A stretch of 64,000 bases of DNA from Corynebacterium lemuris (GCF_024919295.1 NZ_JANWTC010000003.1:186001-250000), one strand, 5' to 3'; positions 54,157 to 63,823 are shown, counted from the stretch's first letter. Made by a program: numbers and translations. Notes: a model not told the origin generated them from the sequence alone.

Positions 54157-55950
54157 CTAACCCAGCAGGGCGTCGACGAAACCCTCCACCTCGAACGGGG
54201 CGAGATCATCCGCGCCCTCACCCAGACCGACGAGCTTGACCGGCACGCCGAGCTCCTCCTGGACCTGGAAGACGATGCCGCCCTTGGCGGTGCCGTCCAG
54301 CTTGGTCAGCGCGATACCGGTGATGTCGACCACCTCACGGAACACCCGCGCCTGAGTCAGGCCGTTCTGGCCGACGGTCGCATCGAGAACCAGCAGAACC
54401 TCATCCACGGCGGTCTTCTTCTCCACGACACGCTTGACCTTGCCCAACTGATCCATCAGACCGGTGGCGGTGTGCAGACGGCCAGCGGTGTCGACGAGCA
54501 CGACATCCGCCTGCTCCGCCACTCCCCTGGCCACCGCATCGAAGGCCACCGAGGCCGGGTCCGCGCCCTCGGCGCCACGCACGGTGGCGGCGCCGACGCG
54601 ACGCCCCCAGGTCTCCAGCTGATCCGCGGCCGCGGCACGGAAGGTGTCCGCAGCCCCCAGGAGCACCTTGTGACCCATGGAGACGAGCACACGGGCCAGT
54701 TTGCCGGTGGTGGTGGTCTTGCCGGTGCCGTTGACGCCGACGACGAGGATCACGGCAGGCTTGCCCTCGTAGGGCATGGCCTTGATGGAACGGTCCATCT
54801 CCGGATGACAGGCCTCGATGAGGGCTTCGCGCAGGAAGGCGCGGGCCTCCGCCTCGCTGGACACACCGCGCTCGGCGATCTTGTCCCGCAGCGAATCGAC
54901 CACATCCATGGTCACCTTCGTGCCCAGGTCCGCCATGAGCAGTGTGTCCTCGATCTCCTCCCAGGCGTCCTCGTCCAGATCACCGGCGGTGAGGATACCG
55001 AGCACGCCCTGGCCGATCGCGCTCTGGGAACGCGACAGGCGGCCGCGCAGACGGCCGATGCGGCCGGCTGCCGGGGCGATCTCCTCGATCGGTTCGGGCG
55101 CAGGGGCAGGTTCAGTGGCCGGGACCGGCGTGGTCTCCAGCGCCTCAGTGGCGGATTCAACAGTGACCTGGGCGGCCTCGGCAGCCCCCACAGCCTCCTC
55201 GATGACCTCGGGCTCCTCAGCAACCTCCGGCTCAGACGCCGGTTCGGTGACTCCGGACGCGGCTGCAGCTCCCGCGATCACCGCTCCCCCGGCACCGCCG
55301 GCAACCGCAGCGCCCGCACCGGACAGACGCTCGGTCTCATCAACCTGCTCCTCCGCCTCCGTTTCCTCGTGGTGGGACTCGTAGGTGACATAGGCCTTCT
55401 CCCCGGCCGGCTCACCGGTCACGACCACCTCAGAGTCATCTGCGTCCGGGTGCACGGCGTCGTAGGTGACGTAGGCGCCGGGATCCTTCTCTTCCCGGGT
55501 CTCAGCCTCAGTCCCCGCCTTCGGCTCGGGCTCGGGGGTGGGCTCCACCGTGGGTGCGGCCATCTTCGGCTCGGGCTCGGGGGTGGGCTCCACCTTCGGT
55601 GCCGGGGTGGGTTCCACCGTGGGTGCGGCCATCTTCGGCTCGGGCTCGGATTCCTCCACCTTCGGTGCCGGCGGGGTGGCCGCGGCCGCGGTTCCGCCGA
55701 GCTCCTGGCCCGGCAGGAGTTCGGGCTCCTTCACCTCGGCCGGGGCGGCAGGGGCGAAGTTGAATCCGCCCTTGGCCTGGTAGTCACCCGATTTCTCCTG
55801 CTGGGTCAGCTCCTTCTGTTCCTTCTCCTCGAAGCGGACGATCTTCGCTTCTTTTCGCCGATTTCCGACGACGACAAGAACGATCAGCGCCAGCACCAGA
55901 ATGACGACGATCGCCAGGATGATCCACATGGTCATGTTCATGTCATCCAT
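54157..55950 (-). CDS. ftsY: signal recognition particle receptor FtsY, membrane-anchored
   Basis: SRP receptor GTPase. About 597 residues: an N-terminal membrane helix (MWIILAIVVILVLALIVLVV), a long acidic Pro/Ala/Glu-rich linker (about 40-285) with a 23-residue repeat, then the NG domain: GRIGRLRGRLSRSQSAIGQG, GVNGTGKTTTTGKLARVLVS, GAADTFRAAAADQLETWG, VDTAGRLHT, ALTKLDGTAKGG and VKLVGLGEGADDLAPFE. Start ATG 55950 (MDDMNMTMW). Actinobacterial FtsY often has such an anchor, unlike E. coli. Paired with ffh in this region. Confidence 0.95.
   Translation of the reverse strand: MDDMNMTMWIILAIVVILVLALIVLVVVGNRRKEAKIVRFEEKEQKELTQQEKSGDYQAKGGFNFAPAAPAEVKEPELLPGQELGGTAAAATPPAPKVEESEPEPKMAAPTVEPTPAPKVEPTPEPEPKMAAPTVEPTPEPEPKAGTEAETREEKDPGAYVTYDAVHPDADDSEVVVTGEPAGEKAYVTYESHHEETEAEEQVDETERLSGAGAAVAGGAGGAVIAGAAAASGVTEPASEPEVAEEPEVIEEAVGAAEAAQVTVESATEALETTPVPATEPAPAPEPIEEIAPAAGRIGRLRGRLSRSQSAIGQGVLGILTAGDLDEDAWEEIEDTLLMADLGTKVTMDVVDSLRDKIAERGVSSEAEARAFLREALIEACHPEMDRSIKAMPYEGKPAVILVVGVNGTGKTTTTGKLARVLVSMGHKVLLGAADTFRAAAADQLETWGRRVGAATVRGAEGADPASVAFDAVARGVAEQADVVLVDTAGRLHTATGLMDQLGKVKRVVEKKTAVDEVLLVLDATVGQNGLTQARVFREVVDITGIALTKLDGTAKGGIVFQVQEELGVPVKLVGLGEGADDLAPFEVEGFVDALLG
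55520..55660. repeat. in-frame direct repeats in the ftsY linker
   Basis: A block encoding KMAAPTVEPTP and flanks is repeated. The 30-nt block starting at 55520 recurs at 55565 (45 nt apart), and a 34-nt block starting at 55547 recurs at 55616 (69 nt, 23 codons). Repeat number is likely to vary between strains. The coding effect is a longer or shorter acidic linker. Confidence 0.8.
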
Positions 55951-56019
55951 AGTGGCAGGAAATGCGCCGCTGCACACTCCGGGGCCCCGGGAAGTCGCAG
56001 GAAAAATCAGGTGACGACG

Positions 56020-59000
56020 CTAGTCCTCCTGCAGCGTCGCCAAGACCATCGCCTCTGCGGCGACGAGGTCACCGCTGACCAGGTCGGGGACGATGTCGGC
56101 CATCCGGCTCCAGCCGCGGGAGGCCGCCTCCAGGGTTCTGGACTTGCCCATCAGCCCGTGGGCGTGCATCCGGGCGGCCAGGGCGAAGACGAGGGAGACC
56201 ACCGGGGCGAGGGCCCAGGCGTTGTCCCGCTCATCGGTGTTGACCCCGTCGAGCTTGTCGAAGCGGACACGCGCGTTGGAGTACAGCGCCCGGTTGGCGC
56301 CGCGCAGGCCGCGCAGGAGGCTGACAGCCGGTTTGATCAGGTCCTCGGAGGTGAGCAGGTCAATGAGCTCCTCGCGGCGACGGAAGGTCTCGAAAACGGC
56401 GAGGAGGCGGGCGTTGTCGTCCGAGAGCGCACCGGGCACAAGTTCCGCACTGGAGAAGAAGTGCGCCAGCAGGGCCTCCTGCTGGGCGGCGTCCATCTTC
56501 GCGATCATCACCGTGGACTGGTCGATACACGCGGAGTCAAGGGTGGAATCATGACCGGTGTCGAGCGTGCTGAGGATTCCGCGGCCGGCGATCTCCGCGA
56601 GACGGGTGCGCAGCTCCCGGCGGGCCACACGGTCGGAATCGTCCGCGGCGGCGATCTCGGCGAGGAGTTCCAGCGAACCGAGCCAGGCCGCATGGTGGCC
56701 GGTCTCCCCCGTCGCGGGGGCTGCATCCGGGTCGAGAGCGACGGTGGCCAGGCCGGAGGCGATGACCCGGCCCGGCTGCTGATGCGCCGGCACCAGGGAG
56801 TCCGCGAGCGCGGCGATGGCCGCACCCGGCGCGGAGGCGAAGGTGGCGCTGACGGCCGCGCGGCTGCGCGGGTCATCGGCCTCGGCCAGCAGCTCCCACA
56901 GGATCGGCATGATCTCCGGGTCGGTGGGGGCCTCCTCCAGTTCGCCGGAGAGGAAGGCCGAGAGGGACTCCAGGCCGTTGTCCTGGGCGCTGTAGTGGCC
57001 GGACTGCGCGGCGGTGAGTGCCCCGTCGCCCGGGTACTGCGGGGCACGCAGGGTGGTGAAGGGGTCCACGGAGTGGAGGACGACGGCGAGGGGACCGGCG
57101 TCGATAAGCGATTCGGGCAGGGGCGTGCTCGCGGTGATCCCGGAGAGGGTCACGGCGGGTGCCCAGGGGGCGGTCAGCGGCCACACCCAGGCGTCGAGGC
57201 TGCGCGATGCCAGGTCCTCGAAGACCAGTGCGCCGTCGGCGACGGTCACCCCCGTGCAGTGCGGGGTGGACAGCTCGGCGAGGGTGACGGAGATGCGTTC
57301 ATCGGCGCTCGCGTCAACCCACTCGAGTTCCACACGCCCCGAGGGCAGCGTCAGCGCGGAGGTGGCCAGCGCCTTGAACGGTGCGGAGTAGGTCAGGGCG
57401 TCGGTCTGTTTGAGGGCGACGGTACGCACCGGGGTGCCGTGGTTGTTGAGGACGCGGACCTGCGGGCGACCCATCTCCCCGCCCACGCGCACGCGCAGCT
57501 CACCGGCGGAATCCAGGTCGCGGGGGGTGCAGATCAGGCGGGTGGTGCGCCACATGGTGCCCTCGCGGACGGGCAGTTCGAAGGCCATGCGCGGCGGGGT
57601 GAAACGCAGCGGCAGGCGGTCGCCCTCCTCCGTCTCGATGGCGAAGTCGGCGCCGGCGGAGTGCGCGTCGACGGTGACCCGGCGCGGGTCGACGATGAAG
57701 GGTTTGTCGCCGTGGCTGATGTGCAGCTGTGCGTCGCTGAGGCCGGAGACGGCCGGTACGCGCACGGAACGGTCGTTGTCGATGACGGTGCGGGTCTCCA
57801 TGCCCTCGACGATGGTGTAGCGGTGGCGGAAGGATTCCCCGCGGGGGCCGCGCACGCGCACGAGGTATTCGCCGACCCAGGGTGCGTCGTAGACCTCGGA
57901 GTCGAAGATGGCGAACTGGCCGCCTTCAGCGGGCACCTCGAGCGGTTCGGCGGGGGCGATCTCCTCTCCGGCAGTTCCCGGGCGGGCGTAGGCGGAGATG
58001 GACAGTTGCCAGATCTCGTCGCGGCCGGAGGGGGTGGGCGGGAAATCGGCGATGAGTTCGCCCGGGTAGACCGGCAGGCCGGACAGGGACCTCACGTCGG
58101 CAAGTGGTTCGACGGGATGGAGGAAGCGCACGCGGTGGCGGGGGTCCACGCTGCGCAGGCGGGAGGCGCTGGTGCCGCGGGTGACCTGGAGGCTGGCGGC
58201 CTCGCTCAGGTCGAGGCGGCGGGCTATCCAGGAGTTCCAGCCCTGGACGGCGACCTCGTCGAGGACGGGCAGGTCGTGGCCGGTGGCGACGTCTGCGATG
58301 GTGGCGTCCGCCGGGGTGAGCACCCAGGCCTCGCGGTGGTGGAGGGTGGAGACTGCGGTGAGGTTCTGGCCGTTGTCGGCGAAGATGAGCACCGGGTCAT
58401 CGGTGTCGACGACGGGGGTGGTCCAGGTGATGCCGTTGGAGACGTCCTGGACGGTGGCCTCCCGGATCTGGCGCTCCACGGTGATGTCGAGTGCCTCCGA
58501 CCAGGTGGGTTCTCCCCAGGGGCGGCCGGTGCGGAAGATGCGGGTGGTGCCCTCGACGTTGACGCGCCAGGAGACCTCACCGAGTTCGTCGCGGACCCGC
58601 TGCTGCGGCAGGCGCAGGCAGACCTTGGCGCGGCGGGCGTCGAAGATCAGGCGCGGGCGCAGTTCGCGGGTGGCCACGCCGACCTCGGAGGCGCGGTAGA
58701 GGGTGCCCACGGGGCGTTCACGCAACTCGGCGATGACCGGCTCGGCGACCAGTGCCGGCAGGGAGGCCGGCAGTTTCCGGTCCGGCCAGGAGGTGGGGTG
58801 CTCGAGGGTGAAGTCGCGCAGTTCCTTGATGCCGTCGAGCAGGGTGGCGAAACGTTCCGGGGCCAGGCCGGCGATGACGGCGGTGAGTTCGAGGGTCTCG
58901 TCCTCCACATCCTCCCAGGCCCAGGAATCGTCCGCGAGCAGGGACGCGATATCGCCCCCCTCGGTACGGTCCAGCACCTCGAGGAGGGTGCCGACCTCGG

Positions 59001-59433
59001 CCCAGGGCAGGCCTGCGTGGACGGCGAGCAGGTCGACGGGCTCGGCCTCGAGCACGGTCAGGCCGACCCGTTCCAGCAGGGCCGGGACCTGGGTGCGCAG
59101 GTGCCCGACCCATTCCTCACGGGCCTCCAGTCCGAGGCCGGTGAAGTGGTTGTCCAGGAAGGTCTCGCGTTCGGTGGTCACCGAGGCGTGCGAGACCAGT
59201 GTGGCCACCGCGAGCGCGGGGGTGATCTCGAGGAGTTCCGGGAAGCCTGCACCGGCGGAGAGCTGCCGGGCCAGGAAGGTGCCGTAGAAGCGGTCGATCG
59301 ATTCGAGTTCGTCCGCGGTAATGCCGGCATCGGTGAACCAGTCCCGGCCGGCCAGCCGACCGGCGATGTCGAGCTCCGTCTGGGAGGCCCAGAGCAGCAG
59401 AGAATCCTGGAGGTCGGCGAATGGCGTGCTCAT
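56020..59433 (-). CDS. large conserved-looking protein of unknown function between ftsY and smc
   Basis: 1137 residues, not recognised. ATG 59433 begins MSTPFADLQDSLLLWASQTE. Residues about 1-220 are helical (LARQLSAGAGFPELLEITPA, TLVSHASVTTERETF), and the middle (about 250-720) is beta-rich with Ig-like strand patterns (RVNVEGTTRIFRTGRPWGEP, GEYLVRVRGPRGESFRHRYT, RVLNNHGTPVRTVALKQ). The rest is helical again and ends SRMADIVPDLVSGDLVAAEA. No membrane helix, signal peptide, Walker or protease motif was seen. It lies 42 nt from the ftsY side stop region and 48 nt before the smc stop, on the same strand, which suggests an SMC- or cell-division-linked role. C. glutamicum has, as I recall, an uncharacterised gene in the same slot. 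Confidence 0.85.
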   Translation of the reverse strand: MSTPFADLQDSLLLWASQTELDIAGRLAGRDWFTDAGITADELESIDRFYGTFLARQLSAGAGFPELLEITPALAVATLVSHASVTTERETFLDNHFTGLGLEAREEWVGHLRTQVPALLERVGLTVLEAEPVDLLAVHAGLPWAEVGTLLEVLDRTEGGDIASLLADDSWAWEDVEDETLELTAVIAGLAPERFATLLDGIKELRDFTLEHPTSWPDRKLPASLPALVAEPVIAELRERPVGTLYRASEVGVATRELRPRLIFDARRAKVCLRLPQQRVRDELGEVSWRVNVEGTTRIFRTGRPWGEPTWSEALDITVERQIREATVQDVSNGITWTTPVVDTDDPVLIFADNGQNLTAVSTLHHREAWVLTPADATIADVATGHDLPVLDEVAVQGWNSWIARRLDLSEAASLQVTRGTSASRLRSVDPRHRVRFLHPVEPLADVRSLSGLPVYPGELIADFPPTPSGRDEIWQLSISAYARPGTAGEEIAPAEPLEVPAEGGQFAIFDSEVYDAPWVGEYLVRVRGPRGESFRHRYTIVEGMETRTVIDNDRSVRVPAVSGLSDAQLHISHGDKPFIVDPRRVTVDAHSAGADFAIETEEGDRLPLRFTPPRMAFELPVREGTMWRTTRLICTPRDLDSAGELRVRVGGEMGRPQVRVLNNHGTPVRTVALKQTDALTYSAPFKALATSALTLPSGRVELEWVDASADERISVTLAELSTPHCTGVTVADGALVFEDLASRSLDAWVWPLTAPWAPAVTLSGITASTPLPESLIDAGPLAVVLHSVDPFTTLRAPQYPGDGALTAAQSGHYSAQDNGLESLSAFLSGELEEAPTDPEIMPILWELLAEADDPRSRAAVSATFASAPGAAIAALADSLVPAHQQPGRVIASGLATVALDPDAAPATGETGHHAAWLGSLELLAEIAAADDSDRVARRELRTRLAEIAGRGILSTLDTGHDSTLDSACIDQSTVMIAKMDAAQQEALLAHFFSSAELVPGALSDDNARLLAVFETFRRREELIDLLTSEDLIKPAVSLLRGLRGANRALYSNARVRFDKLDGVNTDERDNAWALAPVVSLVFALAARMHAHGLMGKSRTLEAASRGWSRMADIVPDLVSGDLVAAEAMVLATLQED

Positions 59434-59481
59434 CTGGTGGTGGTGTCCCCTGTCCAAGGTTGTTCGTGTGGATGGATCATC

Positions 59482-62400
59482 CTACCCGGCAGGCTGCATG
59501 CGCTGGGAAATGACTCTGGTGACGCCGTCTCCGCGCATGGTCACGCCGTAGAGGACGTTGGCCACGTCCATCGTCGGCTTCTGGTGGGTGATCACGATCA
59601 GCTGCGAATCCTTGCGCAGTTCCCGGAACAGGGCGATCAGGCGGCGCAGGTTGACGTCGTCGAGGGCGGCCTCGACCTCGTCCATGACGTAGAAGGGGCT
59701 GGGCCGGGCCTTGAAGATGGCCACCAGCAGCGCCAGGGCCGTCAGTGACTTCTCCCCGCCGGACAGCAACGAGAGGCGGCGGACTTTCTTGCCGGGCGGG
59801 CGGGCCTCGATCTCGATGCCGGTGAGCAGCATGTCGTCGGGGTCGGTGAGCACGAGCCTGCCCTCCCCGCCGGGGAAGAGGGTGGCGAAGACCGCCGGGA
59901 ACTGTTCCTCCACGTCGTGCCAGGCATCTGTGAACAGCTGCAGGATGCGGGCGTCGACCTCCTCGATGACCCCGGACAGGTCCTCCCGGGCCCGGATGAC
60001 GTCGTCGAGCTGGGTGGAGAGGAATTCGTGGCGTTCCTCCAGGGCCTTGAACTCCTCGAGTGCGAGCGGGTTGACCTTGCCCAGGGCGCGCAGGTCCTTC
60101 TCCGCCCGGGCCAGGCGCTGCTCCTCTGCCGCGCGGTCGAAGTCCGCACCGGGGGTGTAGTCGGCCAGCAGATCGGCGATGGGCAGGCCGAGCTGTTCGA
60201 CGATCTTGGCTTCGGCCTCGTCGATGCGCACCTGTGCCTGGGTGCGCGCGATGTCCCCGGCGTGGGCGGTGTCCGTGAGGCGGTTGAGCCGGATACGGGC
60301 GGCGTTGACCCGGTCCCTGGCGCGCGCCAGGCGGGCGGAAACCCTGGTGCGCTGGGCGGTCAACCCGTCACGGGCGGTGACCGCGCGTTGTGTGGCGTCG
60401 GCAACGCGTGTGCCCACGTCCAGGGCGTGCTTCTCGACGACCGCCGCCAGCTCCGCGGCCTGTCTGCGCCGGACCATCACCTCGTCGTGACGTGCTTTGG
60501 ACTGGCGTTCGGCCGCTGCCTGCCGGCGCAGGCCCTCTCCCCTGCCGGCGGCCTGGTTCGCGCGTTCCTCCGCGGTACGCAGGCTGAGGATGGCCTCCAT
60601 CTCCATGGCCTTGATCTGGGCCAGTGCCGTGGCGGCCTCATCACGGGCGGCGGTGGAGGGTTCCCCCGGGGTGTCCGTGTCCGCCACGCGTGCGAGCCGG
60701 TCGCGGGCTTCGGCGAGCTGTTCGCGCAGGGTGCCCAGGCGGGCATCAGCCCCCGTGGCGCGCTCGGCAACGCGCTGGTGTTCGACCCGGGCGGCCTCGT
60801 GCTGCTCGTTCTGACGGTTCAGGTCGCGTTCCAGGGCGGCCACCGTCTGGTCGTGCTCACGCAGGGCGGCCTTCTTCGCGGCGGCATCGACACGGGCCTC
60901 CTCTGCGGCGATGCGGGCCCCCTCAAGGGTGCCGGAGAGTTCGTCGAGGATGCGGCGGGCGTCGACAAGCTCTGCTTCTGCAGTGGCGATCCGGGCGCTG
61001 ACTTCCACCGGGGAGACCACGCCGGAGCCGGCCTGGATCCAGCCCTCACCGCACAGCACGCCCTCCGGGGTGACGGCCCGCAGGCGGGGATCAGCCTCGA
61101 CGGTGGCGCGCGCTGTCGCAAGGTCCGGGGCGAAGGTGACATCGGCGAGCAGCCGGTTGAGGGCAGATGCCACCCGCGGATCGGCGTCGATGTGGTCGAG
61201 CAGCCAATCCACCCCGGCGGGCAGTTCCGCTGCCAGCCGCCAGGGCCCGGTACGGGTGGTGTCGTCGATGAGCACGGTGCGCGAGGCCGCCCGCAGCTTA
61301 TCGACGACCCCCGCATCCACCGCCCCCACCAGTGCCTCCGCGTGCGCACCGAGTGCCGCGGCCACGGCCGTGCCCTGCCTGGTGCGCAACAGCCCGGCCA
61401 GTGCCGGCCAGTCCAGCTCCACATCAGCGACGGGCACATTCTGGCGCAGCGTGTCGATGCGCGCCTGCAGCGAATACACCGCCCGTTCCCGTCCGCGCTG
61501 CTCATCACGCAGCTGCTCGAGGCGCTGCTCCGCGGCCCCGGCCTCACCCGCGGCCCGGACATGGGTCTCCTCCAGCAGGCCACGCTCCCCCGCCAGCGCC
61601 GCGATCCGTGCGCTGGTCTCCTCGGCCTCCTGCTGCGCGGCGGTGGTCCGCGCCAGCGTGCCGGCGAGCGTCTCCGCCTGGTGGGTGATCTCCTCCTCCG
61701 CGGCAGCCACCTGACCGGCAAGGGACTCCTCCGCGGCGACAAGCCGCACCACCCCTTCACGGCGGTCGGCGATGGCACGCACCTGCGCGAGGTGCTCGGC
61801 CTCCGCCTCCCGGCGGGCCTCCTCCCGGTCGAAGACCTCGTCCCTGATGGACTCCAACCGCTCCCGGGCGATCTTCATAGTCTCCGTCAGCTCGGCGGAT
61901 TCGGCGTCGGCCTGCTCCGCGCGTCGCTCCAGCACCTCCGGGTCGGGGCCGGTGTAGGCCACGACATCGGCGTTGGCCGCACGTTCCGCGGCGATACGCG
62001 CGGTCGCCGAGACCCGTTCCGCCAGCGTGGAGAGCGTGAACCACAGCTGCTGCGCGGCCTCCGCCTGTGGAACCAGCTCATCGAGTTCCTGCTCCAGGCC
62101 GAGCTGTTCCCCGGTGGCCTCCTCCAGCTCCCCGGTGACCTCTGCGACCTCTTCGGCCAGCAGGCGGGCCCGGCGGTCGGCATCGTCGAATTCGCTGCGC
62201 AGGCGGTGGACGCGGTCGCCGGCCAGCCGCAGGCGGGCGTCGCGAAGCGTGGCCTGCACGGTCTGTGCCCGCTGCGCGGCCTCCGCCTGCCGTGCCAACG
62301 GCTTGAGCTGTCGGCTCAGCTCCTGGGTGAGATCCTGCAGCCGGTCGAGGTTGGCCTGCATGCCGACGAGCTTGCGCTGCGCCTTCTCCTTGCGGCGCCG

Positions 62401-62910
62401 GTGCTTGAGAACACCGGCCGCCTCCTCGATGTAGGCGCGGCGTTCCTCCGGACGGGACTCGAGGATCTGGGCGAGCCGCCCCTGACCGACGATGACGTGC
62501 ATCTCCCGGCCGATGCCCGAATCCGACAACAGTTCCTGAATGTCCATGAGCCGGGCCTTCGCACCGTTGATCTCATACTCGCTGGCCCCGTCGCGGAACA
62601 TCCGCCGGGTGATGGAGACCTCGGTGTAGTCGATCGGCAGGGCATGGTCAGAGTTGTCGATGGTCAGCGTGACCTCAGCGCGCCCGAGGGGTTTCCGGTC
62701 CCCGGCGCCCGCGAAGATGACGTCCTGCATCTTGCCGCCGCGCAGGGTCTTCGCCCCCTGCTCCCCCATCACCCAGGCCAGCGCATCCACCACATTGGAC
62801 TTGCCCGAACCGTTGGGCCCCACGACCGCGCAGATGCCCGGTTCGAATTTCAGGGTCGTCGCCGACGCGAAGGACTTGAAGCCCCTGAGGGTCAGCGATT
62901 TCAGATGCAC
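59482..62910 (-). CDS. smc: chromosome segregation protein SMC
   Basis: Condensin ATPase. The 1142-residue product has Walker A AVVGPNGSGKSNVVDALAWV (about 29-48), two long coiled coils (about 165-480 and 650-970, Glu/Ala/Arg-rich), the hinge at about 490-640 (LDWPALAGLLRTRQGTAVAA, GWRLAAELPAGVDWLLDHID-like block), and the C-terminal head: signature LLSGGEKSLTALALL and Walker B FYVMDEVEAALDD. The GTG start at 62910 gives MHLKSLTLRGFKSFA. TACCCT just upstream may be a -10 for a leaderless mRNA. Followed by the unknown 1137-residue protein and ftsY. Confidence 0.97.
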   Translation of the reverse strand: MHLKSLTLRGFKSFASATTLKFEPGICAVVGPNGSGKSNVVDALAWVMGEQGAKTLRGGKMQDVIFAGAGDRKPLGRAEVTLTIDNSDHALPIDYTEVSITRRMFRDGASEYEINGAKARLMDIQELLSDSGIGREMHVIVGQGRLAQILESRPEERRAYIEEAAGVLKHRRRKEKAQRKLVGMQANLDRLQDLTQELSRQLKPLARQAEAAQRAQTVQATLRDARLRLAGDRVHRLRSEFDDADRRARLLAEEVAEVTGELEEATGEQLGLEQELDELVPQAEAAQQLWFTLSTLAERVSATARIAAERAANADVVAYTGPDPEVLERRAEQADAESAELTETMKIARERLESIRDEVFDREEARREAEAEHLAQVRAIADRREGVVRLVAAEESLAGQVAAAEEEITHQAETLAGTLARTTAAQQEAEETSARIAALAGERGLLEETHVRAAGEAGAAEQRLEQLRDEQRGRERAVYSLQARIDTLRQNVPVADVELDWPALAGLLRTRQGTAVAAALGAHAEALVGAVDAGVVDKLRAASRTVLIDDTTRTGPWRLAAELPAGVDWLLDHIDADPRVASALNRLLADVTFAPDLATARATVEADPRLRAVTPEGVLCGEGWIQAGSGVVSPVEVSARIATAEAELVDARRILDELSGTLEGARIAAEEARVDAAAKKAALREHDQTVAALERDLNRQNEQHEAARVEHQRVAERATGADARLGTLREQLAEARDRLARVADTDTPGEPSTAARDEAATALAQIKAMEMEAILSLRTAEERANQAAGRGEGLRRQAAAERQSKARHDEVMVRRRQAAELAAVVEKHALDVGTRVADATQRAVTARDGLTAQRTRVSARLARARDRVNAARIRLNRLTDTAHAGDIARTQAQVRIDEAEAKIVEQLGLPIADLLADYTPGADFDRAAEEQRLARAEKDLRALGKVNPLALEEFKALEERHEFLSTQLDDVIRAREDLSGVIEEVDARILQLFTDAWHDVEEQFPAVFATLFPGGEGRLVLTDPDDMLLTGIEIEARPPGKKVRRLSLLSGGEKSLTALALLVAIFKARPSPFYVMDEVEAALDDVNLRRLIALFRELRKDSQLIVITHQKPTMDVANVLYGVTMRGDGVTRVISQRMQPAG

Positions 62911-63072
62911 GCGGAAAGGGTAGCACCGGGGCGTAACGGTTCAGAAGAAAGTGTGTCGAACGCAGGGACGATTGCAGGGCGCAGGCCGTGCAGGGCACGA
63001 ACTGCCGCTACAGGAAACTGCTTATTGATATAATTATGTGACCATGTCTTGAGTGCTGAGGGAGAATAGTTA

Positions 63073-63369
63073 GTGCAGTTTTATATCACCATTACCCTGC
63101 TCACAGGAGGCATGGCAGCTGCTCTTCTTTCCGCACTGTACAGCGCCTGGAAAGGCGAATTTTCTGGTGCGCTACGCAAACTTGTTATCGCGTTTTCCCT
63201 GGCCATCCCGGTGGTTTTCCTAGCCCTGTTGGCGGTTAGAGATTCTAGTATTGATGTATCTACAACGTCGTTGATCATCGTGTGCGTATACACATTCATA
63301 CTTTCCCTGGTGATGCAGTTCATCGGGAAGTCATCCCCTTCATCGCAGGTCAATACCGCTGGCGCGTGA
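63073..63369 (+). CDS. hypothetical small membrane protein
   Basis: 98 residues with three hydrophobic segments (FYITITLLTGGMAAALLSAL, LVIAFSLAIPVVFLALLAV, TTSLIIVCVYTFILSLVMQF) and a polar tail (GKSSPSSQVNTAGA). GTG 63073 follows GGGAG by 9 nt. Base composition is visibly more AT-rich than all its neighbours, so it is probably a recent arrival or an orphan. No family recognised. It stands divergent from smc and is followed by a possible gene remnant. Confidence 0.65.
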   Translation: MQFYITITLLTGGMAAALLSALYSAWKGEFSGALRKLVIAFSLAIPVVFLALLAVRDSSIDVSTTSLIIVCVYTFILSLVMQFIGKSSPSSQVNTAGA

Positions 63370-63370
63370 C

Positions 63371-63550
63371 TCACACCCCATCGGGGCGCGGCTCCCGGGC
63401 CCGAGCCTCGATGGCGCTGATAAATTGCCTGCTGATCCTGCCGGTCCAGCTTGCTAGTTCGGCCTTGATCTCCTCAGGAGAGACCCCGCCGGCTTCCTGC
63501 CGAGCCGCGGCCGCAGCACGTATATCCCCAGTACCCTCCAGTGCTCTCAG
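63371..63550 (-). pseudogene. possible remnant reading frame between acyP and the small membrane gene
   Basis: A minus-strand frame from about CTG 63550 to TGA 63371 reads LRALEGTGDIRAAAARQEAG and on to SWTGRISRQFISAIEARARE: amphipathic and protein-like, but it has no ATG, GTG or TTG start. The frame is closed upstream by a stop inside acyP. It could be a decayed gene fragment, or chance. Confidence 0.3.
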
Positions 63551-63813
63551 AAGGTTGCGAAACCCTGCTCCCCCACTGGCTCAGCCCACTCTTCGACCAC
63601 CTCGTCCACCCGGCCGGGGCCGGAGGGCAACCGCCGGAGCAGCTCAGTGAGCGCGCCCTCGGGGCCCTCGGCGACGACGCGGACGCGGCCGTCGGCAAGG
63701 TTCTCAGCCGAACCGGAGAGCCGGAGACCGGCGGCCTCACCCCGGGCCCACCACCGGAAGCCCACGCCCTGGACGTGGCCGTCGACAAGAGCTACGAGTC
63801 TGCGCTGCGTCAT
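63547..63813 (-). CDS. acyP: acylphosphatase
   Basis: Hydrolyses carboxyl-phosphate bonds such as in acetyl phosphate. The 88-residue product has the phosphate-binding loop GHVQGVGFRWWARGEA with the catalytic Arg, and the catalytic Asn in SAENLADGRVRVVAEG. ATG 63813 gives MTQRRLVALVDGHVQG; the upstream in-frame extension lies inside mutM. Commonly sits between mutM/fpg and smc in actinobacteria, as here; 10 nt separate it from the mutM stop. Confidence 0.93.
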   Translation of the reverse strand: MTQRRLVALVDGHVQGVGFRWWARGEAAGLRLSGSAENLADGRVRVVAEGPEGALTELLRRLPSGPGRVDEVVEEWAEPVGEQGFATF

Positions 63814-63823
63814 GGACCCCAGC

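Noticed and set aside
55520..55660. Short direct repeats as a CRISPR array
   Set aside because: They are in frame inside ftsY, have steps of 45 and 69 nt, no spacers of even length and no cas genes nearby.
54472..59748. A very long open frame on the plus strand opposite ftsY and the 1137-residue gene
   Set aside because: It is antisense to two well-supported genes, has the Gly/Ala/Asp-rich repeat-poor composition of a high-GC mirror frame, shows no domain motif, and has no ribosome-binding site at its start. Similar mirror frames exist opposite smc, tex, ispG and others.
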